57,358 nucleotides of DNA from Bacillus haikouensis (GTDB lineage Bacteria; Bacillota; Bacilli; Bacillales; Bacillaceae_B), in NCBI RefSeq assembly GCF_013179555.1, contig NZ_JABMCR010000001.1, positions 1 to 57,358 of the forward strand. The letters run 5' to 3'. Made by a program: the position numbers and the translations under genes. Shown here piece after piece: positions 30,895 through 43,021 of this stretch; the first letter of the stretch is position 1; each line of letters starts with the position of its first letter. The notes beneath the pieces were generated by a model, which saw nothing but the letters and a program-made list of their open reading frames with translations, did no database searches and had not been told where the DNA came from.

Positions 30895-31430
30895 ATTGCA
30901 AACTGTAGCCATCAATCGGGGTCCGGCAACTTTACAAGAAGGAGAAGTCTTGGAGAATTGGAAACGACGCCATCATGCCTATAATACCTATCGCAAAGAG
31001 ATCATGAAGAGCTTAAGGAAGAATGAATAATTTCATATAGCGAATTCGTATTATAATGAAGAAGACGATTCGTTCACATGCCGGGAGTGAAAATGAATAA
31101 CGGTCCGTTACTTTTCTCATCGAAACGGTCGTAACGGGTTTAAGTGGGAATACAAAGTTTACGACTGTGAAGACTGTTCAGATTGCCCCTCCGTTCTTAG
31201 TACACAAAAGTAAAAAGAAAGAAACAATTGTGTACTCTATATAATAATAAGGGGGACAACAAAAAAATATGGGTAGACAGAGCCTTCGGAGTAGAAAACA
31301 AACACAAGCTACGCTCAGCATAAAACCACTTTTGGGATTTCTGAAAGCTAATTTGCGTTTCAATGGAGTGTCCGTATAGGAAAAGAGAACGTCTAAAACG
31401 AATTAGGATGTGCACTTATGGCGGATAACT
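30895..31430 (+). pseudogene. Decayed fragments, including IS1182-like transposase remnant
   Basis: At 31061-31081 the frame reads EDDSFTC. After a frameshift, 31106-31210 reads RYFSHRNGRNGFKWEYKVYD and CEDCSDCP, the cysteine-rich central block of IS1182-family transposases. A piece near 31330 (FGFLKANLRFNGV) resembles the transposase C-terminus, interrupted by stops. Upstream, 30946-31030 encodes GEVLENWKRRHHAYNTYRKE, the end of another unidentified gene. No terminal repeats are recognised. The rest of 30723-31752 holds no supported gene. Confidence 0.55.
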
Positions 31431-31752
31431 TAATAAAGTCATCAGCTAAAACATACTAAAATGAAGAAATCAATTTTGACTAATATACATAACTTAAGTC
31501 CAGAAAAAATAATATAAATCACAAAAAAGCTTAAGAACTTACCGCAGTTTTCTCCCATATACTATTAAAAAATTTAGAGTACTGGAATAATCAATATAGA
31601 TGGAGTAACCACGGTCAGCATATTGATCTCAACTAAAAATCTATGAAGTGTAAGGAATTTTTTCTTTTTTCCTTTCCTCCATTCGTTACCCAGTAAATTC
31701 CCATTAACGAAACCCCCATTTTCATGTAAAATGAAGGGAGGAGGTTAGAAGT

Positions 31753-33075
31753 ATGAATTTGAACACAGGATTATGGCAGAAGCAGCAAATGAAACTTCAA
31801 ATGACACAACAGCTTTCCCAAGCCATCACCATCCTCCAATATTCTGCGATGGAACTGAATGCTTTCCTTGAATCGAAAGCATTGGAGAACCCCCTCATAC
31901 AATTAGAAGAACCAATACAGGACACTCCCAACCGAAGAGAGTCTTACCAATATAATAATAAGGAAACGCACGATTTCACAGAATATCTATCAGTTTCGAA
32001 AAAAACGCTTGCGGAGCATCTTTTTGTTCAATTAGATTTGAAATCGCTTTCTTCGTTTGATTTGAAGGTCATGAAAGACCTGCTGTACAGCTTGGATGAG
32101 AACGGTTATTTGCGTATTGAGCTGGAGGACTTCCTTAACCGGAACGGTCTGCATATGTCTCAGCTGGAACACTATATTACTAGTCTGCATGAATTAGAGC
32201 CAGCAGGGATCGGAGCACGTTCTCTTCAGGAGTGCATCTCCCTTCAATTACAGCGCAAGCCTTCTTCTGATTTAGCACTGGTGATCATCAATGAGCATTT
32301 TGAAGACTTTGCAGCGAAAAAGTGGAAACGGATCGCGAAAGAAATAAAGGTTGATCTAAAGGATATCCAGAAAGCCGCAGACCACATTAAACGCTGCCAT
32401 CCCCGTCCAGGCGCCATATACAGCGACGGATCCGTTCGTTACATCGTCCCTGAATTGATGGTGAAAGTAATTGGAGACAACGAAGTAGCGGTCTCCTTAT
32501 TTGACGGAACGATTGTCAAAGTGAATTATAATGATGAATACAAGGATCTCCTTGAGCATCATCCCGATAAGGAAGTTAAAAGCTACCTGCGGGAAAAGGA
32601 CCAGGAATTTCAGTGGCTGCTTCAGAGCCTGCAGCAGCGCAAACAGACGATGTTAAAAGTAGGGAAGTTGATCGTCGAAAAGCAGAAGTCTTTCTTCCTG
32701 ACTGGTCCCGCTGCCGTACAGCCCCTGACGTTAAAAGAAGTGGCTGAGGAAGCGGACGTACATGAATCAACGATCAGCCGTGCCGTGAAGGGGAAGTATA
32801 TGCAGACGCCCTTTGGCATCTTTGAAATGAAATATTTCTTCAGTGCTGCGATAAAATCTGTCAATATGGAAGATAGCGGAGCAGCTTCCTCCACCTCGAT
32901 CAAAAATGAGATCCAGCGTCTTGTGGAGGAAGAAGATAAGAAAAAACCCCTTTCCGATCAGAAAATCGTGAACATGTTAATCGATAAGGGGTACGATGTT
33001 TCACGCCGGACGATCGCCAAATACCGTGATCAGCTCGGGATTTCATCGTCGACAATGAGAAAACGGTATGAATGA
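31753..33075 (+). CDS. sigL: RNA polymerase sigma-54 factor
   Basis: A 440 aa RpoN/SigL. The N-terminal Gln-rich activator-interacting region (LQMTQQLSQAITILQYSAME) is followed by the core-binding domain. Then come the helix-turn-helix TLKEVAEEADVHESTISRAV and the C-terminal RpoN box SRRTIAKYRDQLGI. The length is normal. It directs -24/-12 promoters that need enhancer-binding activators. I find no clear -24/-12 site in this window. It lies just upstream of cggR, as in many Bacillaceae. Confidence 0.96.
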   Translation: MNLNTGLWQKQQMKLQMTQQLSQAITILQYSAMELNAFLESKALENPLIQLEEPIQDTPNRRESYQYNNKETHDFTEYLSVSKKTLAEHLFVQLDLKSLSSFDLKVMKDLLYSLDENGYLRIELEDFLNRNGLHMSQLEHYITSLHELEPAGIGARSLQECISLQLQRKPSSDLALVIINEHFEDFAAKKWKRIAKEIKVDLKDIQKAADHIKRCHPRPGAIYSDGSVRYIVPELMVKVIGDNEVAVSLFDGTIVKVNYNDEYKDLLEHHPDKEVKSYLREKDQEFQWLLQSLQQRKQTMLKVGKLIVEKQKSFFLTGPAAVQPLTLKEVAEEADVHESTISRAVKGKYMQTPFGIFEMKYFFSAAIKSVNMEDSGAASSTSIKNEIQRLVEEEDKKKPLSDQKIVNMLIDKGYDVSRRTIAKYRDQLGISSSTMRKRYE

Positions 33076-33147
33076 CCGGAAAAAATTCGCCGGTTGGATG
33101 CACGCCTATACCATTTGGACCCGATCATCATATATAGTAGTATCAGT

Positions 33148-33246
33148 TGTATCAGGTACAAACCATCCCGATTGTACCTGGTACAATAAACGCAATTTGT
33201 ACCAGGTACACCAAACCGCACCAAACCAGAAATGTACCAGGTAACA
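33148..33246. promoter_or_regulatory. Array of four TGTACCWGGTACA palindromes
   Basis: Copies are TGTATCAGGTACA (33148-33160), TGTACCTGGTACA (33173-33185), TGTACCAGGTACA (33198-33210) and TGTACCAGGTAACA (33233-33246, one insertion). The first three are exactly 25 bp apart. Spacers are unrelated, so conservation is in the dyad, as expected for a DNA-binding protein. The array fills the gap between sigL and the glutaredoxin-like gene. Confidence 0.75.
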
Positions 33247-33299
33247 CCCATCAACTGCAGCCAACCCGACAAATCATTACCCAACGGAGGACCATTTCA

Positions 33300-33545
33300 A
33301 TGAACCCAGTCATCTTCTACACACGAAACCAGTGTCATCTGTGCACCGACGCCAAACTCAACCTCAAACTCGTTCAGGACGACCTGAAATTCGACATCCT
33401 CGAAAAAGATATCGACCAAAGCGATGAATTGACTGAACGTTTCGGTTTGATGATTCCTGTGGTCGAATACGACGGAGAAATCATCCAGTACGGGCAAATC
33501 GACTATTTTACACTCAGTAAGCGTTTACATGAAAAAACTCAGTAG
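33300..33545 (+). CDS. Glutaredoxin-family protein
   Basis: An 81 aa thioredoxin-fold protein with redox motif CHLC (residues 12-15) and the cis-Pro segment MIPVVEYDG. It resembles the small glutaredoxin-like/DUF836 proteins of Bacillus. ATG 33300 is 9 nt after GGAGG; the longer open frame from 33147 reads through the palindrome array and is an artefact. It precedes cggR but has its own upstream region. Confidence 0.85.
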   Translation: MNPVIFYTRNQCHLCTDAKLNLKLVQDDLKFDILEKDIDQSDELTERFGLMIPVVEYDGEIIQYGQIDYFTLSKRLHEKTQ

Positions 33546-33552
33546 TTTCTAG

Positions 33553-33581
33553 TTGAATTACGATTTCCATACTGATAGAAT
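33553..33581 (+). promoter_or_regulatory. cggR operon promoter
   Basis: TTGAAT, a 17 nt spacer and TAGAAT. It is followed by the CggR operator 38 nt later and the cggR start at 33758. Confidence 0.8.
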
Positions 33582-33618
33582 GAACGATGAAAGCAGGGAT
33601 GAATTTTTTTGGAGGTAG

Positions 33619-33654
33619 TGGGACATAATATGTCTATGCGGGACTTTTAAAGTC
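33619..33654 (+). promoter_or_regulatory. CggR operator
   Basis: Two direct repeats, TGGGAC-ATAATA-TGTC and CGGGAC-TTTTAA-AGTC, separated by TATG. They match the B. subtilis operator pattern CGGGACN6TGTCN4CGGGACN6TGTC with two changes. The site is downstream of the promoter, so repression is by roadblock and is relieved by fructose-1,6-bisphosphate. Confidence 0.92.
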
Positions 33655-33757
33655 CATCGTATTTCCGCAAAGGATGAAAGCCCTGTTTACAGGCTGGATG
33701 CTTGTGGAAATACAATAAAGACGCAGTCACTCACTTCCATGTAAGGAGCTTTTACCA

Positions 33758-34780
33758 ATGGAATCCATTATTGATATACAAAAGCGATTATTACCAGACC
33801 TGCTTGAAGTTATGCAAAAGAGGCATCAAATTCTCCGTTCGATTCAATTCTTACAGCCGGTTGGCCGCAGGAGTCTCGCGCAGAACCTCGGACTGACGGA
33901 ACGGGTGCTGAGAAGTGAAGTTGAATTCCTGAAGAATCAGGATCTCATTTCGATCAAGACATCCGGGATGGTCATGACAGAAGATGGCATGAAATTACTG
34001 GAAAGTATTGAAAACATGATGAGAGAGATCACGGGAATCAATGAAATGGAGAAGAGGTTACAGTCTTTACTCAATCTTAATGAAATTGTCATCGTTCCGG
34101 GGAATAGTGATGAGTCTCCTTGGGTAAAAGAAGAATTGGGGCGTGCGTCAGCTTATAGTATGAAACAGCGCCTTGAGGGGAATAATATCATCGCTGTGAC
34201 TGGCGGTTCGACCATGGCGGCTGTCGCAGAAATGCTGACACCCGACTTTTCCGGATCCGACACCTTGTTTGTTCCTGCACGGGGCGGAATCGGGGAAGAT
34301 GTGAAGAACCAGGCCAACACGATCTGCGCGAAGATGGCAGAGCATACAGGCATGCGCCATCGCGTGTTGTATGTTCCCGATCAGGTTAGTAAAGAAGTTT
34401 ACAAGTCCTTTTTAACGGAACCGATGATTAAAGAGGTTCTAAATTTAATCCAGTCAGCCAACATGGTTCTTCATGGTATTGGAGATGCTATTACAATGGC
34501 AGAAAGACGGAAGACGTCACCGGATGATATTGAAAAAATCACCGCAGGAAATGCTGTCGGTGAAGCATTCGGGTATTACTTCAATGAGTCGGGGGAAGTG
34601 GTACATAAAGTGCCGACCATTGGACTCCAGCTTGAAGATCTGAGAGATATCAAACATGTATTTGCTGTTGCTGGCGGCAGCTCGAAGGCGAAAGCGATAC
34701 GGGCGTATCTGAAAAGGGCTCCCTCTTCAACGATCTTGATCACCGATGAAGGAGCTGCGAAAGAGCTTTTAAAAGGCTGA
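33758..34780 (+). CDS. cggR: CggR, central glycolytic genes regulator
   Basis: A 340 aa SorC/DeoR-type repressor with an N-terminal HTH (GRRSLAQNLGLTERVLRSEV, about residues 32-51) and a C-terminal sugar-phosphate domain that binds fructose-1,6-bisphosphate. It is the first gene of the hexacistronic glycolytic operon and autoregulated through the operator at 33619. The ribosome-binding site AAGGAG is well placed. Confidence 0.96.
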   Translation: MESIIDIQKRLLPDLLEVMQKRHQILRSIQFLQPVGRRSLAQNLGLTERVLRSEVEFLKNQDLISIKTSGMVMTEDGMKLLESIENMMREITGINEMEKRLQSLLNLNEIVIVPGNSDESPWVKEELGRASAYSMKQRLEGNNIIAVTGGSTMAAVAEMLTPDFSGSDTLFVPARGGIGEDVKNQANTICAKMAEHTGMRHRVLYVPDQVSKEVYKSFLTEPMIKEVLNLIQSANMVLHGIGDAITMAERRKTSPDDIEKITAGNAVGEAFGYYFNESGEVVHKVPTIGLQLEDLRDIKHVFAVAGGSSKAKAIRAYLKRAPSSTILITDEGAAKELLKG

Positions 34781-34836
34781 GTCCTTTTGAAATATAAAAA
34801 ATCATCCTTACACACACTAAAGGAGGAAATAGTATT

Positions 34837-35844
34837 ATGGCAACGAAAATTGGTATTAACGGATTTGGACGTATCGGACGTAACGTATTCCGTGCTGCAC
34901 TTAAAAACGACAACGTAGAGGTAGTGGCAGTTAATGACTTAACTGATGCAAACATGCTTGCTCACCTTTTACAATATGACACGGTTCACGGCACTCTTGA
35001 AGAGAAAGTAACAGTTGACGGTGACACTCTTGTGATCGGCGATAAAAAAGTGAAAGTACTTGCAGAACGCGACCCTGCTCAACTTGGCTGGGGAGATCTT
35101 GGCGTAGAAGTAGTAGTAGAATCTACAGGCCGCTTCACGAAGCGTGCTGACGCTGCGAAACATCTTGAAGCTGGTGCTAAGAAAGTAATCATCTCAGCTC
35201 CTGCATCGGATGAAGACATCACAATCGTAATGGGTGTTAACGAAGATAAGTACGATGCGGATAACCACAATGTAATCTCTAACGCATCTTGTACAACAAA
35301 CTGCTTAGCGCCATTCGCTAAAGTTCTTAACGATAAGTTCGGAATCAAGCGTGGAATGATGACTACCATCCACTCTTACACAAACGATCAGCAAATTCTT
35401 GACTTACCGCATAAAGACTACCGTCGTGCTCGTGCGGCAGCAGAAAACATCATCCCGACAACTACGGGTGCTGCTAAGGCTGTATCACTAGTACTTCCTG
35501 AATTAAAAGGTAAACTAAACGGCGGAGCGGTACGTGTGCCAACTCCAAACGTTTCTCTAGTGGACTTAGTAGCTGAGCTTGACAAGAACGTAACAGCTGA
35601 AGAAGTAAACGCTGCGTTCAAAGAAGCTGCTGAAGGTGATCTTAAAGGCGTACTTGCATACAGCGAAGAGCCATTAGTATCAACTGACTACAACGGAAGC
35701 CCGGCTTCTTCAACAATCGATGCATTATCTACAATGGTAATGGAAGACAGCATGGTAAAAGTCATCTCTTGGTATGATAACGAGAGCGGATACTCAAACC
35801 GTGTAGTTGACCTTGTTGATTACATTGCTTCTAAAGGTCTTTAA
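34837..35844 (+). CDS. gapA: Glyceraldehyde-3-phosphate dehydrogenase, glycolytic
   Basis: A 335 aa GAPDH. NAD-binding [16 protein letters not shown] starts at residue 5. Catalytic Cys is in [12 protein letters not shown], and the catalytic His region [11 protein letters not shown] follows. It is linked to cggR, so it is the catabolic NAD-type enzyme rather than GapB. Codon use is highly biased, consistent with very high expression. The ribosome-binding site AAAGGAGG is optimal. Confidence 0.98.
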   Translation: MATKIGINGFGRIGRNVFRAALKNDNVEVVAVNDLTDANMLAHLLQYDTVHGTLEEKVTVDGDTLVIGDKKVKVLAERDPAQLGWGDLGVEVVVESTGRFTKRADAAKHLEAGAKKVIISAPASDEDITIVMGVNEDKYDADNHNVISNASCTTNCLAPFAKVLNDKFGIKRGMMTTIHSYTNDQQILDLPHKDYRRARAAAENIIPTTTGAAKAVSLVLPELKGKLNGGAVRVPTPNVSLVDLVAELDKNVTAEEVNAAFKEAAEGDLKGVLAYSEEPLVSTDYNGSPASSTIDALSTMVMEDSMVKVISWYDNESGYSNRVVDLVDYIASKGL

Positions 35845-35927
35845 TCCGACATTAACGTAAAATTTACATTATAAAAATGGTGAGGATGGATAATTTCTGT
35901 CCCACCAACTATAATGAAAAGGGATGA

Positions 35928-35962
35928 AGGGGAGCGGGGAAGATTCCCCACTCCCTTTTCTC
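35928..35962 (+). terminator. GC-rich hairpin between gapA and pgk, probably leaky
   Basis: GGGAG and GGGGAA pair with TTCCCC and CTCCC, with one internal mismatch, followed by TTTTC. The T-run is short. It is likely a partial terminator or stability/processing element that raises gapA over the distal genes. Confidence 0.65.
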
Positions 35963-36019
35963 ATTCTATTCTTGCATTTCTTTCAAACTGAAGAGAAACA
36001 CTAAAGGAGGCCTTTTACG

Positions 36020-37204
36020 ATGAATAAGAAATCAATCAAAGATGTTGATGTAAAAGGGAAACGCGTATTTTGCCGAGTGGACTTCAACGTACCGATGTCC
36101 GAAGGCAAAATCACGGATGAAACCCGTATCCAAGCTGCACTTCCAACAATCAAGTATTTAGTAGAAGGCGGTGCGAAAGTCATCCTGGCGAGTCACTTGG
36201 GACGGCCTAAGGGTGAAGTAGTAGAAGAACTTCGTTTGACCCCTGTTGCGGAACGACTTTCCACGTTACTTGGAAAAGATGTTGCAAAGACAGACGAAGC
36301 GTATGGAGAAGCTGTACAATCCAAGATCAGCGAAATGACTGACGGGGATGTATTGGTTCTTGAAAATGTACGTTTCTATGCAGGAGAAACGAATAATGAC
36401 CCTGAGCTTGCGAAAGAATTCGCGGCACTGGCAGATTTATACGTAAACGATGCATTCGGTGCAGCCCACCGTGCCCATGCTTCAACTGAAGGAGTGGCAA
36501 AACACATTCCGGCTGTAGCAGGTCTTCTAATGGAGAAAGAGCTTGAAGTATTAGGCAAAGCTTTATCAACTCCAGAGCGTCCATTCACAGCCATCATAGG
36601 CGGAGCGAAAGTAAAAGACAAAATCGGTGTCATCGATAACCTATTAGATAAAGTGGACAACCTGATCATTGGCGGCGGACTTGCTTACACATTTGTGAAA
36701 GCACAGGGCCACGAGGTAGGGAAATCCCTATTAGAAGAAGATAAAATTGACCTGGCCAAGCAATTCATGAAGAAAGCTGAAGATAAAGGCGTTAACTTCC
36801 TTATGCCTGTTGATGTGGTCGTTGCTGATGACTTCTCAAACGATGCAAATACGAAAGAAGTAGATATCGATTCTATTCCATCTGATTGGGAAGCACTTGA
36901 TATCGGTCCTAAGACAAGGGAATTATTCCAAGCGGCAATCAAGGATTCCAAGCTTGTCATCTGGAACGGACCTATGGGTGTATTCGAATTAGACACATTT
37001 GCAAACGGAACGAAAGCCGTAGCTGAGGCGTTGGCCGATGCGACAGATACATATTCTGTTATCGGCGGCGGTGACTCTGCAGCAGCAGTCGAAAAGTTCG
37101 GCTATGCTGACAAGATGAGTCATATCTCCACAGGCGGAGGCGCATCACTTGAGTTCATGGAAGGGAAAGAACTTCCTGGTGTTGTGGCCCTTAACGGCAA
37201 GTAA
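36020..37204 (+). CDS. pgk: Phosphoglycerate kinase
   Basis: A 394 aa two-domain kinase. It has the substrate motif RVDFNVPM near residue 19, [10 protein letters not shown], and the nucleotide loop [13 protein letters not shown] near the C-terminus. It makes ATP and 3-phosphoglycerate from 1,3-bisphosphoglycerate. The length is standard, and it follows the hairpin after gapA. Confidence 0.98.
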   Translation: MNKKSIKDVDVKGKRVFCRVDFNVPMSEGKITDETRIQAALPTIKYLVEGGAKVILASHLGRPKGEVVEELRLTPVAERLSTLLGKDVAKTDEAYGEAVQSKISEMTDGDVLVLENVRFYAGETNNDPELAKEFAALADLYVNDAFGAAHRAHASTEGVAKHIPAVAGLLMEKELEVLGKALSTPERPFTAIIGGAKVKDKIGVIDNLLDKVDNLIIGGGLAYTFVKAQGHEVGKSLLEEDKIDLAKQFMKKAEDKGVNFLMPVDVVVADDFSNDANTKEVDIDSIPSDWEALDIGPKTRELFQAAIKDSKLVIWNGPMGVFELDTFANGTKAVAEALADATDTYSVIGGGDSAAAVEKFGYADKMSHISTGGGASLEFMEGKELPGVVALNGK

Positions 37205-37229
37205 TTCAGCACCAAACCAATATAGTTGA

Positions 37230-39534
<2,305 letters not shown>

Positions 39535-39545
39535 TTTGTTATACA

Positions 39546-39632
39546 CTTTCCAGCAGTTGATTGGAGCGCAGCGACGAGGAGGCTTACGGGCTACCCGCGG
39601 AAAGCGAAGTCTTGCACGGAAATCAAATGCGG
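39546..39632. repeat. Palindromic repeat element, copy B (internally deleted), inside the glycolytic operon
   Basis: It has the same ends as copies A and C (TTTCCAGCAGTTGATTGGAG... and ...GTCTTGCACGGAAATCAA). It lacks the internal segment from the GCAAGACGAAGACTCC arm to the CAGGAG arm, leaving 87 bp. It sits 11 nt after gpmI and 52 nt before eno. Confidence 0.85.
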
Positions 39633-39669
39633 AACTATAAAGTACTTTTTTATAAAAACCTAACTATAA

Positions 39670-40977
<1,308 letters not shown>

Positions 40978-41000
40978 ATGAATACTGCTTAGTGATTAGA

Positions 41001-41031
41001 AACAGCCCCGTTGTGTAACGGGGCTGTTTTT
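41001..41031 (+). terminator. Intrinsic terminator of the glycolytic operon
   Basis: AACAGCCCCGTT/AACGGGGCTGTT, a 12 bp perfect stem with loop GTGT, then TTTTTG. Confidence 0.95.
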
Positions 41032-41615
41032 GTTTTGTGCAGGTAGGTATATCTTTGAATGGTTGTTTGTTGAGTAGCTTTCGGCGTGACTGAGCGCTCG
41101 GTCAAAGTTTTGGGGGATCAACATAACGGAGAGACGTTTAATATTTTGATCAATTTCAATTGTAAAACCTGAATTTCAGCTGAAAAAAATCAATTTTATC
41201 TTTAAAAGCCTGGTTAGGAGGCGCGGCATGTGTCTGGAAGATGGAAAATTCTTTTGAGGATAGGGAATCGTGCCACTTTTTTCATTTTTCAAGCCACTTA
41301 GAATTATTCTAATCTTTCATCAATCCTAGAACACCGTCGACACTTCCCAATCTAACCATTGTTTGTCCGTTTCAGCTGTCCAAATCCTTATGTAAGTCGG
41401 TTTCATTTCGATTCGCGACCATACTCATGTATAAACCTCTATAGAATATGACTCAGGTTCGTAAGATATATGCTGACTTGCCGATATATGCTGATTTTAA
41501 CAAATAACCCCATACGGAATCAGGATCTCTATCCAATCCAACCACACCTGCCCAACCCAATTCTCCGCCAATTCGTTTAAACACCAATACTTTCCACAAT
41601 TATGCGAATATTACC
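41032..41615. other. Non-coding stretch between eno and secG
   Basis: About 580 nt without a supportable gene. On the minus strand a short frame (41590 down to about 41455: GGELGWAGVVGLDRDPDSVW) may be a decayed gene. GATATATGCTGA occurs twice within 20 nt at about 41466 and 41483. No RNA gene seen. Confidence 0.5.
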
Positions 41616-41644
41616 TTGTCCGCGCCCACACCCTATGGTAAACT
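41616..41644 (+). promoter_or_regulatory. Probable secG promoter
   Basis: TTGTCC, a 17 nt spacer and TAAACT, 38 nt before the secG start. Confidence 0.6.
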
Positions 41645-41681
41645 AATAATGTTGTAATGTTCGTATCAGGAGGTGGGACTC

Positions 41682-41909
41682 ATGCACACTTTATTAGTCA
41701 CTTTACTTATCATTGATTCAATCGCACTTATCGCCATTGTTTTACTTCAATCAGGTAAGAGTGCTGGACTTTCAGGGGCCATCTCTGGTGGTGCAGAACA
41801 GCTATTCGGTAAACAGAAAGCACGCGGTATCGACTTGGTATTACACCGGATCACAATCGTGCTGGCTGTATTATTCTTTGTTCTAACAACTGCAATCGTT
41901 GCGATATAA
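41682..41909 (+). CDS. secG: Preprotein translocase subunit SecG
   Basis: A 75 aa membrane protein with two transmembrane helices flanking the conserved [20 protein letters not shown] loop. ATG 41682 follows AGGAGGTGGGACTC; the upstream in-frame GTG 41673 is within the ribosome-binding site. It assists SecYE-SecA export. Confidence 0.96.
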   Translation: MHTLLVTLLIIDSIALIAIVLLQSGKSAGLSGAISGGAEQLFGKQKARGIDLVLHRITIVLAVLFFVLTTAIVAI

Positions 41910-41912
41910 TAC

Positions 41913-41947
41913 AAAACCTGATCTCTTATAGGGTCAGGTTTTTTTAT
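41913..41947 (+). terminator. Intrinsic terminator of secG
   Basis: AAAACCTGA/TCAGGTTTT with a 12 nt loop and T-run, just after the stop. Confidence 0.88.
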
Positions 41948-42040
41948 TTTTATAAAATCGATTCATAAACCATATCCAAATTTCAAAGCGAAATATTGGA
42001 TTGTAATCATCATTTTTGCTAAAAATAGAGAGTAAACCAT

Positions 42041-42221
42041 TTAAACGATTGTTTAACATGACGAGCCCTTACGTATCAAGGGATTACCGGTGTTAATCAA
42101 ACGTTTGTTTAAGAAATTTAATCAACATCGCATTACATATACAATCCAGTTAAACAACTGTTTAAACCGATTAAGTCAGAAGCTTCAGGGCTTGCGGACA
42201 TTTAATCAAACGTTTGTTTAA
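42041..42221. promoter_or_regulatory. Array of four TTAAACnnnTGTTTAA palindromes upstream of est
   Basis: TTAAACGATTGTTTAA (42041-42056), TCAAACGTTTGTTTAA (42097-42112), TTAAACAACTGTTTAA (42150-42165) and TCAAACGTTTGTTTAA (42206-42221). Start-to-start distances are 56, 53 and 56 bp. The last copy is 26 nt from the est start. Dyad form and size suit a TetR-type repressor. No such regulator gene is adjacent. Confidence 0.78.
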
Positions 42222-42247
42222 ATGAATGAGAAAAGGAGTTCATATAA

Positions 42248-42994
42248 ATGAAGACCGTTTTACCAAAACCATTTACATTTGAAGCCGGACCGAGAGCTGT
42301 TTTGCTGCTGCACGGGTTCACGGGGAATTCGGCAGATGTCAGAATGCTCGGCCGTTATTTGGAGAAGAAAGGCTATTCCTCCCACGCCCCTCATTATAAA
42401 GGTCATGGAGTTCCGCCTGAAGAATTGGTACACACCGGCCCGGAAGATTGGTGGCAGGATGTCATGAATGGATACCAGCATCTAAAGGATAAAGGCTATG
42501 AGGAAATTGCCGTTGCCGGACTTTCTTTGGGTGGGGTATTTTCCTTGAAATTGGGTTACACTGTACCTGTAAAGGGTATTGTACCGATGTGCGCGCCTAT
42601 GTATATAAAAAGTGAAGAAGTCATGTATAAAGGGGTCGTGGACTACGCCCGCGAGTTTAAGAAATTTGAAGGAAAACAGGAAGATCAAATTGAAAAGGAA
42701 ATAGAGGAGTTCAAGAAAACGCCAATGAACACATTGAAAGCTCTTCAGGAACTGATTGCGGATGTACGCGAAAATGTCGACATGATCTACTCGCCGACTT
42801 TTGTCGTACAGGCAAGGAATGATCATATGATCAATACTGATTCTGCCAATATCATTTACAACAATATTGAAGCAGATGAGAAGGACCTGAAATGGTATGA
42901 AGAATCCGGCCATGTGATTACACTTGATAAGGAAAAGGAACAGCTTCATGAAGATGTGTTTACTTTCTTGGAGAGATTGGATTGGACTGTTTAA
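42248..42994 (+). CDS. est: Carboxylesterase (YvaK/Est30-like)
   Basis: A 248 aa alpha/beta hydrolase. It has LLLHGFTG (oxyanion region), nucleophile Ser in GLSLGGVF, Asp in ARNDHMI and His in ESGHVITLD. It is close to the Bacillus and Geobacillus carboxylesterases found next to rnr. It starts 26 nt after a four-operator array, so it is probably repressible. Natural ester substrate unknown. Confidence 0.93.
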   Translation: MKTVLPKPFTFEAGPRAVLLLHGFTGNSADVRMLGRYLEKKGYSSHAPHYKGHGVPPEELVHTGPEDWWQDVMNGYQHLKDKGYEEIAVAGLSLGGVFSLKLGYTVPVKGIVPMCAPMYIKSEEVMYKGVVDYAREFKKFEGKQEDQIEKEIEEFKKTPMNTLKALQELIADVRENVDMIYSPTFVVQARNDHMINTDSANIIYNNIEADEKDLKWYEESGHVITLDKEKEQLHEDVFTFLERLDWTV

Positions 42995-43021
42995 TGAATA
43001 GCATGATCAGGAGGGATTGTC

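Noticed and set aside
33148-33246. CRISPR array
   Set aside because: The repeats are 13 bp dyads with 12-22 nt spacers and no cas genes; operator array fits better.
33147-33299. N-terminal extension of the glutaredoxin-like ORF through the palindrome array
   Set aside because: The frame is only open by chance across repeated palindromes; a strong ribosome-binding site lies just before ATG 33300 and the extension has no family resemblance.
41455-41600. Minus-strand ORF between eno and secG
   Set aside because: Short, TTG start at best, stops on both sides and no recognisable family; treated as possible decay product.
42041-42221. CRISPR array
   Set aside because: The repeats are only 16 bp perfect or near-perfect dyads, the four copies are not identical, and no cas genes are near.
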